Assembly (NCBI GenBank): GCA_035771165.1
Contig: JAWNZC010000347.1
Span: forward strand, 2,206,501-2,270,500
Length of the DNA stretch: 64,000 bases
Direction of reading: 5' to 3'
DNA from: Paragorgia papillata
Taxonomy: Eukaryota > Cnidaria > Anthozoa > Scleralcyonacea > Coralliidae
Part shown: positions 24,201-33,339 of the stretch, piece after piece
How positions within the stretch are numbered: the stretch's first letter is position 1
Layout: each line of letters begins with the position of its first letter
Notes under the pieces: model-generated
Databases searched by the model: none
What the model saw: only the letters and a program-made list of their open reading frames with translations
Told to the model about the DNA's origin: nothing
Program-made: the position numbers and the translations under genes

Positions 24201-26810
24201 TCTATTAGCGCGCGACACGTAACACCGTTTACTTTGACAACGACCACCGGGAAAACGCCGTCTCCACTTACACCGTCCGTCAACAGTTTCTTGCTGTTTC
24301 CGGATTCAGGAACCGCTTGTTCACATATAGACGAGTGATGACGTTTGTCGCAATGCAGGCAAGATGTTTTGCTAGAACATTCTGCTGCCCGGTGCCTTCT
24401 TGTAGCACAATTAAAGCACAGACCTTTCCTTGCTAGAATCTTCTTGCGTTCGCTAGCTTCGATTACTTTATCGCACTGCGTTGCTTTATGGCCAGTGTCC
24501 TCGCAATAAACGCAACCTCTTAATTTCCCTTCTTCCCCACGTGCGTGAAACAGTTTCTTACGATTGCATTCTTCGCGTTCCTTGTCGTTCGAACTAGCCG
24601 GATTTCTTTTCACCCATTGGCGCAGGGCTTCGGTTAGTTTAATAAAATCCCACGATTCCCAGTCTGGGTCAGCGCGAACTAAATCTCCCCTAATCCCGGA
24701 TAATTTTTCGAGGGTCACGGCCGTGTTTCCCCTGACATAGTCGAGCTTTTTCATTGTCTCGAGCGCTTGGACAGAATACGACAATTTTTCACTAAACTCG
24801 GCGATCTTTCGTGGATTTGCGCTTGTTATGTAGGGAAGATCTAGTATTTCTTTTACGTAGCTATTGACTATCTCGGATTCTTTCCCGTATTTATCTAACA
24901 GTATTGCTTTGGCTCGATTATAACCTTCTGTTGTGAATGGCAGAGCTTCGACGCAACGTTTAACTTTGGGACAAAGCAACTCGCACAGGTAGGTAAATTT
25001 GCTTATAGGCGCGATAGAACTCTTATCGATGGCTTCAGTAAACTGCCCCCAAAACCTTGGCCAATCTGTAAATGTCCCGTCAAACTTCGAAATGACCAGT
25101 TTTGGTAGTTTTGCTGTTTTCGTGTTAGCGAATTCCTGCGTTTCTGGTTTCGTCTTACTAAGTTCCAGTTCGTTCTGCAGTTTTAATTTCTTCTCATGCA
25201 GTTTTAACTCTAGATCAAACTGCTCCTCTTGCGCTACCATCCGTTCCGAACGTTCCTTTTCTAACAGCCAATTCTTAAGTCGAATTACCTCGGCGTCAGC
25301 CTGTTCTAGTTTAGCTTCGACTTCATCGTTCCATTCGTTAATTTTCGAAATGTCTTCGTCATTGGCAATTTTCGCCGTTTCGGTAGCCCGTTTACATTCA
25401 CTTGTTTCGCGAACGGTTTCTTGTAGCGTCTCGAGGTGCCGTTTAATAGATTCTCGCTTACCTGAATCCAAGATATGCCGCGTGCGATGGACTCCAATAT
25501 CCAGTTGTTTCAACTTCGTGTCTAAGTTTTTCTCCATGCTGTCACGAGAATCTCTTCACAATTTTTCGTTCGTTAATCACTGGCGTTTCAGCGATCCCGT
25601 CGGAGGTGCCACTATGTCGAGAATATTCGCCTCCGTAAACCGTAGTCCTCGACAAGTCACATAAACAAAACCAATTTAATAAGATAAATCACAATCACAT
25701 CTCCTGCGTGCGCGTTGCACGACTCGCTCGGCTCAACACTGACTATATCTAAGTGCCTGTGTCATATATGTCACTACATTTAATTAAGTTTCTATTTAAT
25801 CCATTACTTATCTATTAACCACGTGCAAAGTTCCGTCAGTCTCCAACAGGGGCATTAATCTATTGTTTTGCGGGGGCTATTGAATATATTCCCCAAAAAG
25901 AACAAAGGAAACCGAGGCATGTGAAAATTAATATACACTAAGTATTATTACTTGACTGTTTGCTTTTTTTCCCTTCTTTTTTCTCAGTTACAATGAAGTA
26001 TATATCCATGGTTTAGGGGCTGCTATCAACAGAGCAATTAACTTGGCCTTACAACTCCAGCAGAAAGGACATGGAAGTATCGAGGTTTGTCACATGTGTT
26101 TCAATGTTTCCAGATATCCCAAACGCTTGGAGATTGATGCAGTAGAGAAATCCAAAGAGATATAAGCACAAAAGTTCATGTTTGTGGAAACCAAAGAACG
26201 CGTAAGGCTAACATTTTCGAATTTCCTCGAGTGCTAGAATGTACACATTTTTGGTCGAAAGCGTGTTAAGAAATTTTTCCGATACATTTAGAAGATTTTC
26301 CAGGGGTGAAGTTGATAGGCAAACTCAAGGATTACCGTACAGTACATAGATATTAAAGGATGTTTACTCAAACATTTTGCCGTTTGGAAAATGTTAAATT
26401 AGTTTGTCTGCACTCAGTGTATTTTTCATTTCTTATTGCTTACTGTAGTTTCTGTGCTTACAGCTTTCTGCTCACACGTCAAGTGTTCAGCTGGTGGATG
26501 ATTTTGAGCCACTGGAAGATGTAAGAATGCGTTTACTTTAATTTTCTTTTAGTTTTAAACTATAAATATCATATACTGTAAAAGCTCTATTAGTCCCTTT
26601 GTATAAGAGCTTCTGGGCCACCAATGATGTGAGCGGAAACGAGCAATTGACAAATTCCAAGCCGAAAGGCCAATACTTATAATTGCAAATAATTTGTTTT
26701 GCTACCTTTAGGAACAAGAAGGATACACCCAACAACGAACTAACTCTTCCATCAAAATTAAAGTTTACAAAGTGCACTCAGACGAACTAGCAACAGTTCA
26801 AGCGCGGTAA
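18234..26810 (+). CDS. POP7: Ribonuclease P/MRP protein subunit p20
   Basis: Alba-like protein subunit (Rpp20/POP7) of RNase P and RNase MRP, which process pre-tRNA and pre-rRNA in the nucleus; in the family it pairs with POP6/Rpp25. The 135-residue product has the conserved blocks: KNDIYVNKRSDFKCQLERSQ and KLLDSGYNE (about residues 27-55), then VYIHGLGAAINRAINLALQL (about 56-75), VQLVDDFEP, and a C-terminal SSIKIKVYKV strand. Exons: 18234-18267, 19098-19218, 25988-26084, 26464-26520, 26712-26810. They total 408 bases and phases agree. Intron 2 (6.8 kb) is swollen by an antisense BEL/Pao insertion. Head to head with RPL38, tail to tail with METTL23. Confidence 0.95.
18738..18766. repeat. Poly-C tract
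   Basis: About 27 consecutive C in POP7 intron 1. The flanking 600 bases (18480-19080) hold repeats of GCACCAAA but no recognisable element. Confidence 0.9.
19219..19970 (+). other. POP7 intron 2, left flank of the insertion
   Basis: About 750 AT-rich bases with no recognised element before the retrotransposon target site. Confidence 0.7.
19975..20208 (-). repeat. BEL/Pao 3' LTR
   Basis: 234 bases, TG...CA ends, identical to 25615-25848. Confidence 0.97.
20375..25537 (-). CDS. BEL/Pao gag-pol polyprotein, 1720 residues, intact
   Basis: One uninterrupted ORF. Approximate domain order: charged coiled coil 1-130; DUF1759-type gag region about 140-300; CCHC-like zinc knuckles about 345-410 (CVYCEDTGHKATQC, CFNCATRRHRAAEC); aspartic protease of the DUF1758 type with DSGAGG about 444; reverse transcriptase about 690-860 with LTSDIEKAFLQI and the catalytic YVDD about 849; Pao A17-type segment about 930-1000; RNase H with FGDASKDG about 1032 and WSDST; integrase zinc finger about 1316-1352; integrase core with DFAGP about 1389, SDNGATF about 1452 and the glutamate of GGQYERL about 1498; DUF5641-like C-terminus. 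All catalytic residues I checked are present and no frameshift or stop is seen. The long opposite-strand ORFs are shadows. Confidence 0.97.
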   Translation of the reverse strand: MEKNLDTKLKQLDIGVHRTRHILDSGKRESIKRHLETLQETVRETSECKRATETAKIANDEDISKINEWNDEVEAKLEQADAEVIRLKNWLLEKERSERMVAQEEQFDLELKLHEKKLKLQNELELSKTKPETQEFANTKTAKLPKLVISKFDGTFTDWPRFWGQFTEAIDKSSIAPISKFTYLCELLCPKVKRCVEALPFTTEGYNRAKAILLDKYGKESEIVNSYVKEILDLPYITSANPRKIAEFSEKLSYSVQALETMKKLDYVRGNTAVTLEKLSGIRGDLVRADPDWESWDFIKLTEALRQWVKRNPASSNDKEREECNRKKLFHARGEEGKLRGCVYCEDTGHKATQCDKVIEASERKKILARKGLCFNCATRRHRAAECSSKTSCLHCDKRHHSSICEQAVPESGNSKKLLTDGVSGDGVFPVVVVKVNGVTCRALIDSGAGGSYVSAKLIKMIDKQPSETKFQRIDMLMGSKTARMEFYDTEISSLDGSYEMNVKLTKVDKPELLFINNPGYDKLIRNYNHLQGVKIDDSDTKDQLPIHVVLGNGEYARIKTSTKPLVGGEREPVAEKTKLGWFIMSSGIDFDRSTVLLTQTSQSDFENLCRLDVLGLADSMENDQSLVYEDFKEQLVRNPAGWYETNLPWKANHPTLPTNEAGSRRRLSSLVKKLTRDGNYERYNEIIQEQLNQGVIEQAPDEPNAKEYYLPHKGIVKQSAETTKLRIVYDASAKESSSQPSLNECLDPGPVLQNLLWEILVRARFHPVLLTSDIEKAFLQIRIKEQERDALRFFWKSPGSEELSVYRFTRALFGLTCSPFLLGGAINEHLKRWELKYPELVKEVRDGLYVDDLMTGGETTEAVAAKRSQAIEVFEDATFKLHKWHSNVAALESDAPNSADGEEITYAKEQLGSDRTDTKLLGLTWDKSEDTLSVVTVQQKKISTKREALSQLASIYDPLGLVSPTTLVAKLLYREMCEAKLSWDGELPEPIRRRWEKWRVQLFEKFVVPRTLAPFHQHVTAVALHAFGDASKDGVAAAVYAVVQQGEGTTQGLVCAKSRLAKRNLTIPRLELVAGHMATNLVSNVESAINGNKITEVHCWSDSTVALCWINGQGEYRQFVANRVKKIREHDHIQWHYVPTEENPADVGSRGGKVTDNSLWQRGPEWLSDPSKWPPNVILKSSPEASAEAKITKSVLTVATTRSHDALDKLLETHALAKSCRIGAWVRRFLTNCKSPISSRESGPLKTHEIEVQYAWWIKRAQYDAATNGEIKKEKVQLNLQLNNEGILECRGRIEGEYPIFLPRNHLFTRKLVEEAHLFTLHGGVGMTMAKVRDRYWVPKLRQLVKRVRSDCWGCKRFRLQAYENPPPGNLPVTRTQGSTPFEVLGVDFAGPIRYQTRGKTTKKAYLVLYGCSLTRAVHLEVLRSLEVNEFLSSLKRFIARRGRPKTIYSDNGATFKAAEKWLKQVQNDERLNSFLSVRSIKWRFNLSRAPWWGGQYERLIGLFKRAFYKTIGNGILTLSEFEDVVLDVEVALNSRPLNYLEDDIELPVLTPNSMLNINPIQLPELKTHHLKEEGLRKRAKFLKKCKQAMWRRWSREYVRGLRERHANAGGEQASCPRKGSAVVVQDENKNRNAWRLGIVSDLIKGKDGVVRGAIVKTAKGDLERAIQQLYPLELSCDERNFQKLNPGAPTFVSRATRDAAAAANLRIQQVGEDERTEA
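25615..25848 (-). repeat. BEL/Pao 5' LTR
   Basis: 234 bases, identical to the 3' LTR, followed (in element direction) by the primer-binding-like site and leader. Confidence 0.97.
26085..26463 (+). other. POP7 intron 3, nothing recognised
   Basis: Ordinary AT-rich intron sequence. Confidence 0.75.
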
Positions 26811-26984
26811 CAACTAGTCGTTGTAGAACTAAATTCATAACGACCGCTCTTTGGAGGAACATAAAACTAAGGCTCAAAAATTCCGTTGAATTGCCGTCAT
26901 AACTTGTGACAAAAATAGGATGTTAAGATAGCTCCCTGGATATAGATCCGAGACGTGCGATACACTTGAGAATTCGTTCATTTA

Positions 26985-27165
26985 TTTCCTAAGGAATCCG
27001 TTCAATCCCCAAAGCAGTTCATTTATTTCCCAAAGGAACCGTTCAATTCCCAAGGGAGTTGCTTTAATTCCCAAAGGAACCGTTAAATTCCCAAGGTAGT
27101 TGCTTTAATTCACAAAAGGAGTGGTTTAATTCCCAAACGACCCGTTAAATCCCCAACATCAACAA
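26985..27165. repeat. Short tandem repeat of about 30 bases
   Basis: Five to six diverged units built on TTTAATTCCCAAAGGAACCG, between the convergent POP7 and METTL23 ends. Confidence 0.75.
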
Positions 27166-27182
27166 CGTTCAACATCATTCAA

Positions 27183-27277
27183 CAGGGTGGCCAAACGCTT
27201 TCAACATGTTGAATCACGGTTGAATTCAACAATGTTGAACGATGTTGAATGAAATGTTGAAAGCGTTTGGCCAGGCC
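27183..27277. mobile_element. Small foldback with repeated ATGTTGAA words
   Basis: GGCCAAACGCTTTCAACAT at the left end is matched by ATGTTGAAAGCGTTTGGCC at the right. The interior is CAACATGTTGAA / TTCAACAATGTTGAA words. Confidence 0.8.
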
Positions 27278-27430
27278 TTTACATGTAAATAAGTCGAGAA
27301 CGAAATGAGGTATGGAAAAACTGTAAACGCCATCACTTTCAGGAGATTTTGGAGACGAAGCAAACTTAATTTCCATTTCATTTCCAGAAAAAGAAGACGT
27401 GTTTTTTTAGCTCAGTATAGTTTTTACAAC

Positions 27431-30400
27431 TTAGTGTTTCTTCAGTGTTTTGGTTCTTGACTGTGTTATGACAAGTAGCTGTATAGTGTGATTATTGACA
27501 AGTTCAGTTCCTCCAAATGATGTCAGTGGGATCTGTTCACAATCAAGGTTCCACTTTTTTAGCAGCAGCTCAATCGACCAATCAGCGCTGAAAAACAAAA
27601 TTAACAGAGTTTAGCGTGCGAATCATATAAGACAAGAACTGCAAAATACTCGGATCTGGTTTTCAGAGTTGGGAAAAAGCTTTCAACGGGGGTGGCGTGT
27701 GCTGTTAGCGCGCTGCCTCTCACCAAATGTTAAGCCCCGTCGGGGTTAGTACTTGTGTGACCGCTTGGGAATGAACCCGTTGTCGAGCTTAGAACTCATG
27801 TGAGTAGAGTTGTAGTTGATCTCCCCTGTGCTTCGAGGGTTTTTCGCTGGGTTCTCCGGTTTTCCTCCCTCCATAAAATCAACACCTAACATCTTAGCTG
27901 TGATCCGTGGTCTGAACTGTGTCGTTGGCGCCTGCTTGGAGCGCCTTTGATATGCCTCGACACGGCCACGTTGATCTGCGTCCTTCGCAATTCAGCCACT
28001 GGCTGCAAGTAAGGATGATTAGCTCCTCCCAATCCTTTCCTTCCGTTCTTTCCTTTCCTTCGGGTTGAATTTCAAGTTATCGCAATCTTCCTCAAAACAG
28101 CGGAAATTTTGGCTTTCGCGACATTCATAAATATTATAGCGTGATTTTTATGCAAATCAATACTATACTTGAAATTGGTTTATGCGATGTTTAACTGTTT
28201 CCACGTATTTCCGGTCCGTACGCAAAACGACGCATGCTGATTGGTTCCCGAGCGGTCGGGATTTTACGATGTTGACCGACCGATCAGTACGCTTTTTCGC
28301 GACCCTGTAAGTTTTGGCGGGGAAATTCCTAGGTATCTTTATTCAAATATTCTGAACAATAAAATGTGTTGGAACATTACTGTTGGTTTTCTTTAAAGCT
28401 GTTTATCTAAAAACGCGACAAATAAAAGCCGAAGTGGCGTAAACAAGAAGGCGAAGAAGCGACACGAAAAAGTTAACAGGTAAGGTATAAAACAGCAAAC
28501 TCCGAAGACGAAAACAGCGCTCGAAACTTAAAAATAAAATGAACCAATAGCCATGTAATAAATTCCTTATTAACCTCATTTGCTCGGTCTGTACGGGAAA
28601 GTATTTGGTCTCGGTTTTATCGCACAAACCTCGCTCCCTCGTCACTTGGTCTGTACGAAAACCTCAGGCAAATACTTTCCCGTACAGACTTCGCACTCGG
28701 TTAATATTTTAAAAGTCTTTAGTCATTTTTCTTACCTTCTTACCTGGTATGAAGTCCAAAATGCTCCTTCGGGATTTCTCTCAAGGAGAAATGCTACAGT
28801 TGCCAGGATGTCGTCAAAATCTTATAATTTTACAAAATTTGTAATTTTACATCATAGAAAATGTCTAATACCATATCATTACAAAACAGTTGATAAATAG
28901 GTTCCATTTTGCTGTACTCTTTTCAGTTACACGATGCACAGATGACGTCACAATGTGGTAAGAGACACAGACTGGGTGGAAGGAGGAATGAAAGAAGGAA
29001 GGAGGGAGGGAAAGAAATTAAATAAGGTAGGGAGACTGAAACAGGGTGGAAAGAAGGGATGGGGACAGGAAGGAAGGAAAGAAGGGAGACAGACAGGAGG
29101 GAGGGAGGGAAAGAAAGGGAAGAAGACACACTGAATGGAAGGAAAGATTAGAAAGAAGGAAGGGAGGGAGACAGACAGGAAAGAGGGATGGAAAGAGGGA
29201 TGGAAGGAAGGTGGAATGAATGAAATAAAAGGGAGGGAGAGATACAAAAAGAACAAATGAAGGGATAAATGAAAGGGAGGAAAGAAGGAGACAGACAGGA
29301 GTGGAAGGAAGGAGGGAGGATGGATGGAAGAAAGAAAGGGAGGAAGGAAGAATGGATTGATGGAAGCAAGGATTGAGGTAAAGAATGAAGGGAGGAGGGA
29401 CTGGTTTTCATACCATGTGATGTTATCTGTGCATCTAAATGAAGAGAAAACAGCAGAACGAAGCTATAAATTTATTTAGTGTAACAATATTATCAACATG
29501 AAAAGTAGTTAGCCAAATTAGCATTAATTTACAAATTTAAATTCCACGAAGGAGGATCAATGAACATTTACCTTTTGGATCATAAAAACAATCTGAGCCT
29601 AAAATAATGTCATATTTTGGTAAATTCAAAAGTGATTTGGAAAACACTCCCCATGTGAGACCAGTTATGTGAACATTTTTGAGGCCATTCACATCGCAGG
29701 TTTTTTGACAATTCTCAAGACAGTTGTGAAAATCCTCTCCATCAGTCAATGTTATTGTGGCTCCACAGAGACCAGCAACTATACCAGGCAAGGCAGTACC
29801 TGCCCCAAGCTAATAAACACAATTAATGTACGGTAATTTCAAGCTAAGGGAGTACATGTAGTCCGTTTATAGGAAAGAGTGTTCATTTCGTAAATGGGGA
29901 AACAAATGAAATGTTTTAATTCCTGAAGTGCATGTATTGGTTCAGATGGCCAAAAAATATTTCAAGGGATGCACTGGATAATACATTACTTTACCAGACA
30001 CCAAATACCACAAATACCAAATACTGTCAAATACCAGATACCAATCCAATGGATTAAAAATTGATTATACCTCAATAATTTCTTTGTTTTTTACAGCTTT
30101 TCTTTCATGCCAGATATATTGTGCCAATACTGTAGCACTTGGCCAAGTAAAAAGGCCATACTGTGGGTCAACAACCTATATAATACAAGTTTGATGAAAA
30201 GTTTATCTATATATATATATATATAGTATAATTTAGTTTAAGTGGGCTTACCTCAAAATGTTGAGGGTCGCAACTGTCAGTTTCACACGGGGTCATCTTC
30301 AGGTGAGTTGCCTGAAGATCGCCCCGCATGAAACTGACAGTTGTGACACTCAACATTTTGAGGTAAGCCCACTTAAACTATACTCGCTCTACCTTTATGG

Positions 30401-30458
30401 TATTGAGGATTTGAGCACTTTCTGACATTCTGTGAACAAAATCACACATGCTCGTTTG

Positions 30459-30489
<31 letters not shown>

Positions 30490-30583
30490 AGAGAAGAAAC
30501 AATTTTTTACCATTTACCTCAAAAATCACAACATTCAATTCTTCTTTCCCATTCCTAAAATGAAATTTCCTCTCACTCTGCAT
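27431..30583 (-). CDS. METTL23: Methyltransferase-like protein 23
   Basis: Seven-beta-strand SAM-dependent methyltransferase of the METTL23 family, for which arginine methylation (including of histone H3) is reported in mammals. The 216-residue product begins MQSERKFHFRNGKEE and has YGLFTWPSATVLAQYIW (about 27-43), the SAM-binding loop LGAGTALPGI (58-67), LTWG, DIILGSDCFYDPKDFDDILA and the C-terminal Y-Q-V-R-S-A-D-W-S motif, all at family positions. Exons on the minus strand: 30583-30518, 30175-30071, 29809-29572, 28820-28736, 27587-27431; total 651 bases. The fourth exon has two overlapping donors (GTAAGAAGGTAAGA); only the downstream one at 28736 keeps the frame and restores the conserved VRSADW. 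The start is the first in-frame ATG; an upstream non-coding exon is possible. Confidence 0.93.
27690..28075 (+). mobile_element. 5S-rRNA-derived SINE, copy 1
   Basis: The head (27690-27780) resembles 5S rRNA: CTCTCACCAAATGTTAAGC and GGGGTTAGTACTTGTGTGACC match its internal promoter region. A conserved body follows with TTCTCCGGTTTTCCTCCCTC and CCACGTTGATCTGCGTCCTTC, then a short CTTTCC-rich tail. A second copy lies at 41605-41990. Confidence 0.85.
28575..28722. mobile_element. Foldback family 'CGGTCTGTAC', copy 1
   Basis: Terminal arms CTCGGTCTGTACGGGAAAGT and its inverse ACTTTCCCGTACAGAC. An internal CTTGGTCTGTACG repeat is also present. A related element lies at 62720-62880. Confidence 0.8.
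28975..29405. repeat. Purine tract (GGAAG/GGGA)n
   Basis: About 430 bases almost entirely G and A, with GGAAGGAGGGAGG and GACAGACAGG blocks, in METTL23 intron 3. The Ser/Pro-rich ORFs opposite are artefacts. Confidence 0.93.
30234..30381. mobile_element. Foldback with arms of about 70 bases
   Basis: The left arm TTTAAGTGGGCTTACCTCAA pairs with the right arm TTGAGGTAAGCCCACTTAAA over almost the whole length; the apex is at CTTCAGGTGAGTTGCCTGAAG. It carries a splice-donor-like AGGTAAG in the outer part of each arm. METTL23 intron 1, flanked by (TA)n tracts at 30203-30226 and 30459-30485. Confidence 0.88.
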
Positions 30584-30655
30584 GCCAACCTCTTGTCTCT
30601 CTGGTTTCCTCTGGAAGATAACATGAGCCAACGAATATGTGCCAGCGGCATTCAC

Positions 30656-31269
30656 CTACTTCAAAATGGCGATGAGTGTGTGTGTTCGTTGTGTTCTCTG
30701 TGCAGTGTTTGTTTAAATTCTTGTCGTTGTTTCTTTGTCGTTTTGTCATGTTATTGTGTTACCAATGCTTATGTTATCTACTTAGATGTTTATCACGTTT
30801 AGTTTTCCTCCATTTCTCTGTCGTTTACTTTTATTATATATATTAGCGTTGTCAATTTTATCATTGGTCTGTCGCTCGCAGGACTCTGTTGCAGTGTTTA
30901 GTTGTTTGTGTTAGTTCTGTCAAATGTTAATCTCTTTTTCCTACTCTCACTTACTAGTTTACTCTCATTAGTTTATATGACGCCTTGCCTTGTCTTGGCG
31001 GATGATTTCTTAGTATCTTTATTCCTCAGGGATATATTCATCGCAGTCATTCCAAGCTTCAGACTTCGGTGATGCTTCACGTCTTTACTCATATGACGCC
31101 GCTCTAAAACGGCGGTTGATTAAAAAAAGATGGCTATAGAAGTCTACTGTCTTGGTCGAGGTATTTATCCCAGCGATATTGACTTGTGATGAAATGGAAA
31201 TCTGAAGTCAATTCGCAAAGTGTGTTTCTTGACTTTCTTCCTTGACCTTGCTTGACCTCCCCCACCGAC
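30656..31269. other. Upstream of METTL23, no gene supported
   Basis: Presumably contains the METTL23 promoter. No TATA box, CpG cluster or second gene start could be supported. Confidence 0.6.
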
Positions 31270-31605
31270 CAATGGGCTATTCCATTTAATACCCGTACCC
31301 CCCCCTATCGAGGACAAGGGTTTATCTATACCCCTGAAGAATTCCTATCTTACAACAGCCCCCCTGAGGAATTCGATTTTTACAACAGCTACCCCTGAAG
31401 AATTCCTGTCTTACAGCTATTACCCCTGAAGAAATTGATTGTTACCCCTGAAGAATTCAATTTTTTTCACTCGACCCCTGAAGAATTCCTAGTCAAACAG
31501 TCCCTACCCCTGAAGAATTCCAAGGTAAAATAGCCCTTACCCCTGAAGAATTCCAGTGTCCTCGATAGGGGGGGGTACGGGTATTAAATGGAATAGCCCA
31601 ATCTT
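31270..31605. mobile_element. Foldback with tandem CCCTGAAGAATTC interior
   Basis: Perfect terminal inverted repeats of about 40 bases (left TGGGCTATTCCATTTAATAC near 31271, right its inverse ending near 31601) enclose about eight direct repeats built on TACCCCTGAAGAATTCC, spaced by variable short sequence. Confidence 0.85.
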
Positions 31606-31617
31606 TTGAGGCTTTTG

Positions 31618-31722
31618 AATCACGAATGTGATGTCATAAATATGAGATGAATATCTCAAGAATGAAGCAAGGAAACGAAATTCTACGAAAGATGTTACTT
31701 TGTCATTTTAAGTGTTCTTTAA
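31618..31722 (+). repeat. Dispersed repeat, copy 2
   Basis: Matches window bases 1-110 closely over AAGCAAGGAAACGAAA and GATGTTACTTTGTCATTTTA. Confidence 0.7.
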
Positions 31723-32431
31723 AATGCAATCATAAAAAACTGGGGTGAAATTTCGTTGCGTAGGCACTTATTTCGTTGCGGTGGTCGTCTTTTCCAGTCA
31801 TGAGGTATTTGGGATATTATATAGGGGCGTGTAACATGTACGGTCATGTGAATAAAGCTATTTGAGTGACGTGAGTTTGACGTCATTTGCCTTCAGAGAC
31901 CAGTCGTTGAGTGTTTTGTTTCTTCTTGCTGTTGCAGTACTACTTTGCGCATCTTTTGCAGTTATTTTTGCCCTGCGTTGCTGTTGGGTTTCTCTCCTCG
32001 GTGACTCAGTTTCAATTCCTCGCTATCAATGGATTGTACGCCGATCAGCAAACCCGTGAGTTCATTGTTATTTGTTTATACTAGTTTAATCAGTATTAGT
32101 TAATACTTTCCCGCGTGTAGACGGGTGACTCGCACATCACGGGTGGAGGAGGTTCCGTTGGTCGAGGGAGCGTAGGACCTTGCTGATGTCGCAGTCGGCA
32201 TGTTCATAAGTCGCCGCGAGAATTTGCTCCATGCGGAATGTTCTCGCACAGTGTTCCGGAATACTCCAAACAATAAATGAGCAGCCTGAAGCGGTCAGAT
32301 CAAAATATTCAAAACACATCACCAAGATAGATTTCTGTTTTCTTTAATGTATGAAAATCAATTTCTACCACATATTTGCTTGAATACCAAAAATACTGGC
32401 GAAAACCATGGCTAAAGGCCGTGTTTATATA
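31723..32431. other. Intergenic, no gene supported
   Basis: Short frames exist (31862-32059 plus strand; 32137-32325 minus strand) but I cannot connect either to a family or to splice partners. The minus-strand one could be a decayed transposon fragment. Confidence 0.5.
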
Positions 32432-32752
32432 CAGTGTGTATAAAAAAACCCCGGAACCCTTAGAAAATGAATTAGTATTCTGTTCAAACCTATTGTAGTA
32501 GTTTGAAAGCCCTAAACACCTCTGAGCCACGGATGCGTAAAAAACACGGTCTTAACACCTGGAAAATTAAGATAACTTGAAGTGTATGCATGGTGAAACT
32601 ATTTAGAAGCTTTTTCTCTTCCTGTTTAACTTGTGTGCATGCTGATTAATTTATAACGCAGCGCTTTTAGGGCTTTCAAACTACTACAATACGTTGTTTT
32701 AAAAGAATACTAATTCATTTTCTAAGGGTTCCGGGTTTTTTTATACACACTG
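32432..32752. mobile_element. Tc1/mariner-type MITE
   Basis: Begins CAGTGTGTATAAAAAAACCC and ends with the near-exact inverse, flanked by TA on both sides as expected for Tc1/mariner insertion. The arms extend inward past 80 bases (GGGTTCCG, AATTCATTTTCTAAGG, GGGCTTTCAAACTACTACAA). 321 bases, no transposase. Confidence 0.88.
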
Positions 32753-32929
32753 TATAGTTATAAGTGTTATATATAGTTTTTACTAGTTGCGAGGTTTTAA
32801 GGCCGTGCTGTCAAGAATTTGATTAGCATACCACTCAAAATCTATTTTAGCGTATTTGTCTAGCTCGTAAAATCAGTCAATTGAGATAATACATGGTTTG
32901 GAAACTCGACAAAGTTCAAAGCGCCATGA

Positions 32930-33145
32930 TGAGCTGCGATTGTAGATTGAAATGGTCCTAAAAACGGCGGCTAATGCACTTCACGGGTGGTCCCACATTA
33001 TTACACTATTGTTTAATTTCAGCAATAGCTGATCGTAGCCATGTGGGACCACCTGTTAGGTGTATAATTATAGCAAGTTGTGCAAACATCGGTATATCCT
33101 ATCCAGTTCCCCTTCATCATCTATGATAGGTACGATCAGTAGAAA
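32930..33145 (+). repeat. Dispersed repeat 'GGTGGTCCCACAT', copy 1
   Basis: Contains GCTAATGCACTTCACGGGTG, TTTAATTTCAGCAATAGCTG and CATGTGGGACCA. A second, interrupted copy is at 51945-52320. GTGGTCCCACA / TGTGGGACCAC gives it a foldback character. Confidence 0.7.
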
Positions 33146-33339
33146 TGAGCGCATGTCACGTGAAACAAAAAACTTTTCACAACTGATTTGCGTTTGTACG
33201 AACGCGCGCGGTTTTAGAATGGAAAGTCTGGTGCTAGGGTAAAAATGAAGAGTGGGACTGGGCGGGGAGGCTATCGCTCCTGGTTGCTCCAGAAGCGATC
33301 ATAACCGAAAGTAGTAAAAAAAAATAAAGTATTCTTGAC

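Larger units (their letters stand above)
19975..25848 (-). mobile_element. Complete BEL/Pao LTR retrotransposon
   Basis: 5,874 bases, inserted antisense in POP7 intron 2. Parts in element order: 5' LTR 25848-25615, a primer-binding-like site starting TGGCACCTCC just inside (about 25611-25594), one ORF 25537-20375, a purine tract ACGGGGGAGTG just before the 3' LTR (about 20209-20221), and 3' LTR 20208-19975. GGGG flanks both sides (19971-19974 and 25849-25852) as a 4-base target duplication. By my reading the two LTRs are identical base for base, implying a recent insertion. Family call rests on the single gag-pol ORF with DUF1759, aspartic protease, RT, A17-type region, RNase H and integrase in BEL/Pao order. 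Confidence 0.97.

Noticed and set aside
24999..25664. 221-codon ORF opposite the retrotransposon
   Set aside because: Shadow of the coiled-coil-coding part of gag; no independent features.
28744..28744. Upstream METTL23 donor as the main donor
   Set aside because: Joining to 27587 would give an immediate TGA; the downstream donor restores the conserved motif.
32137..32325. Possible small gene or transposase remnant on the minus strand
   Set aside because: No recognisable motif, no splice partners and no start in good context; cannot be supported.
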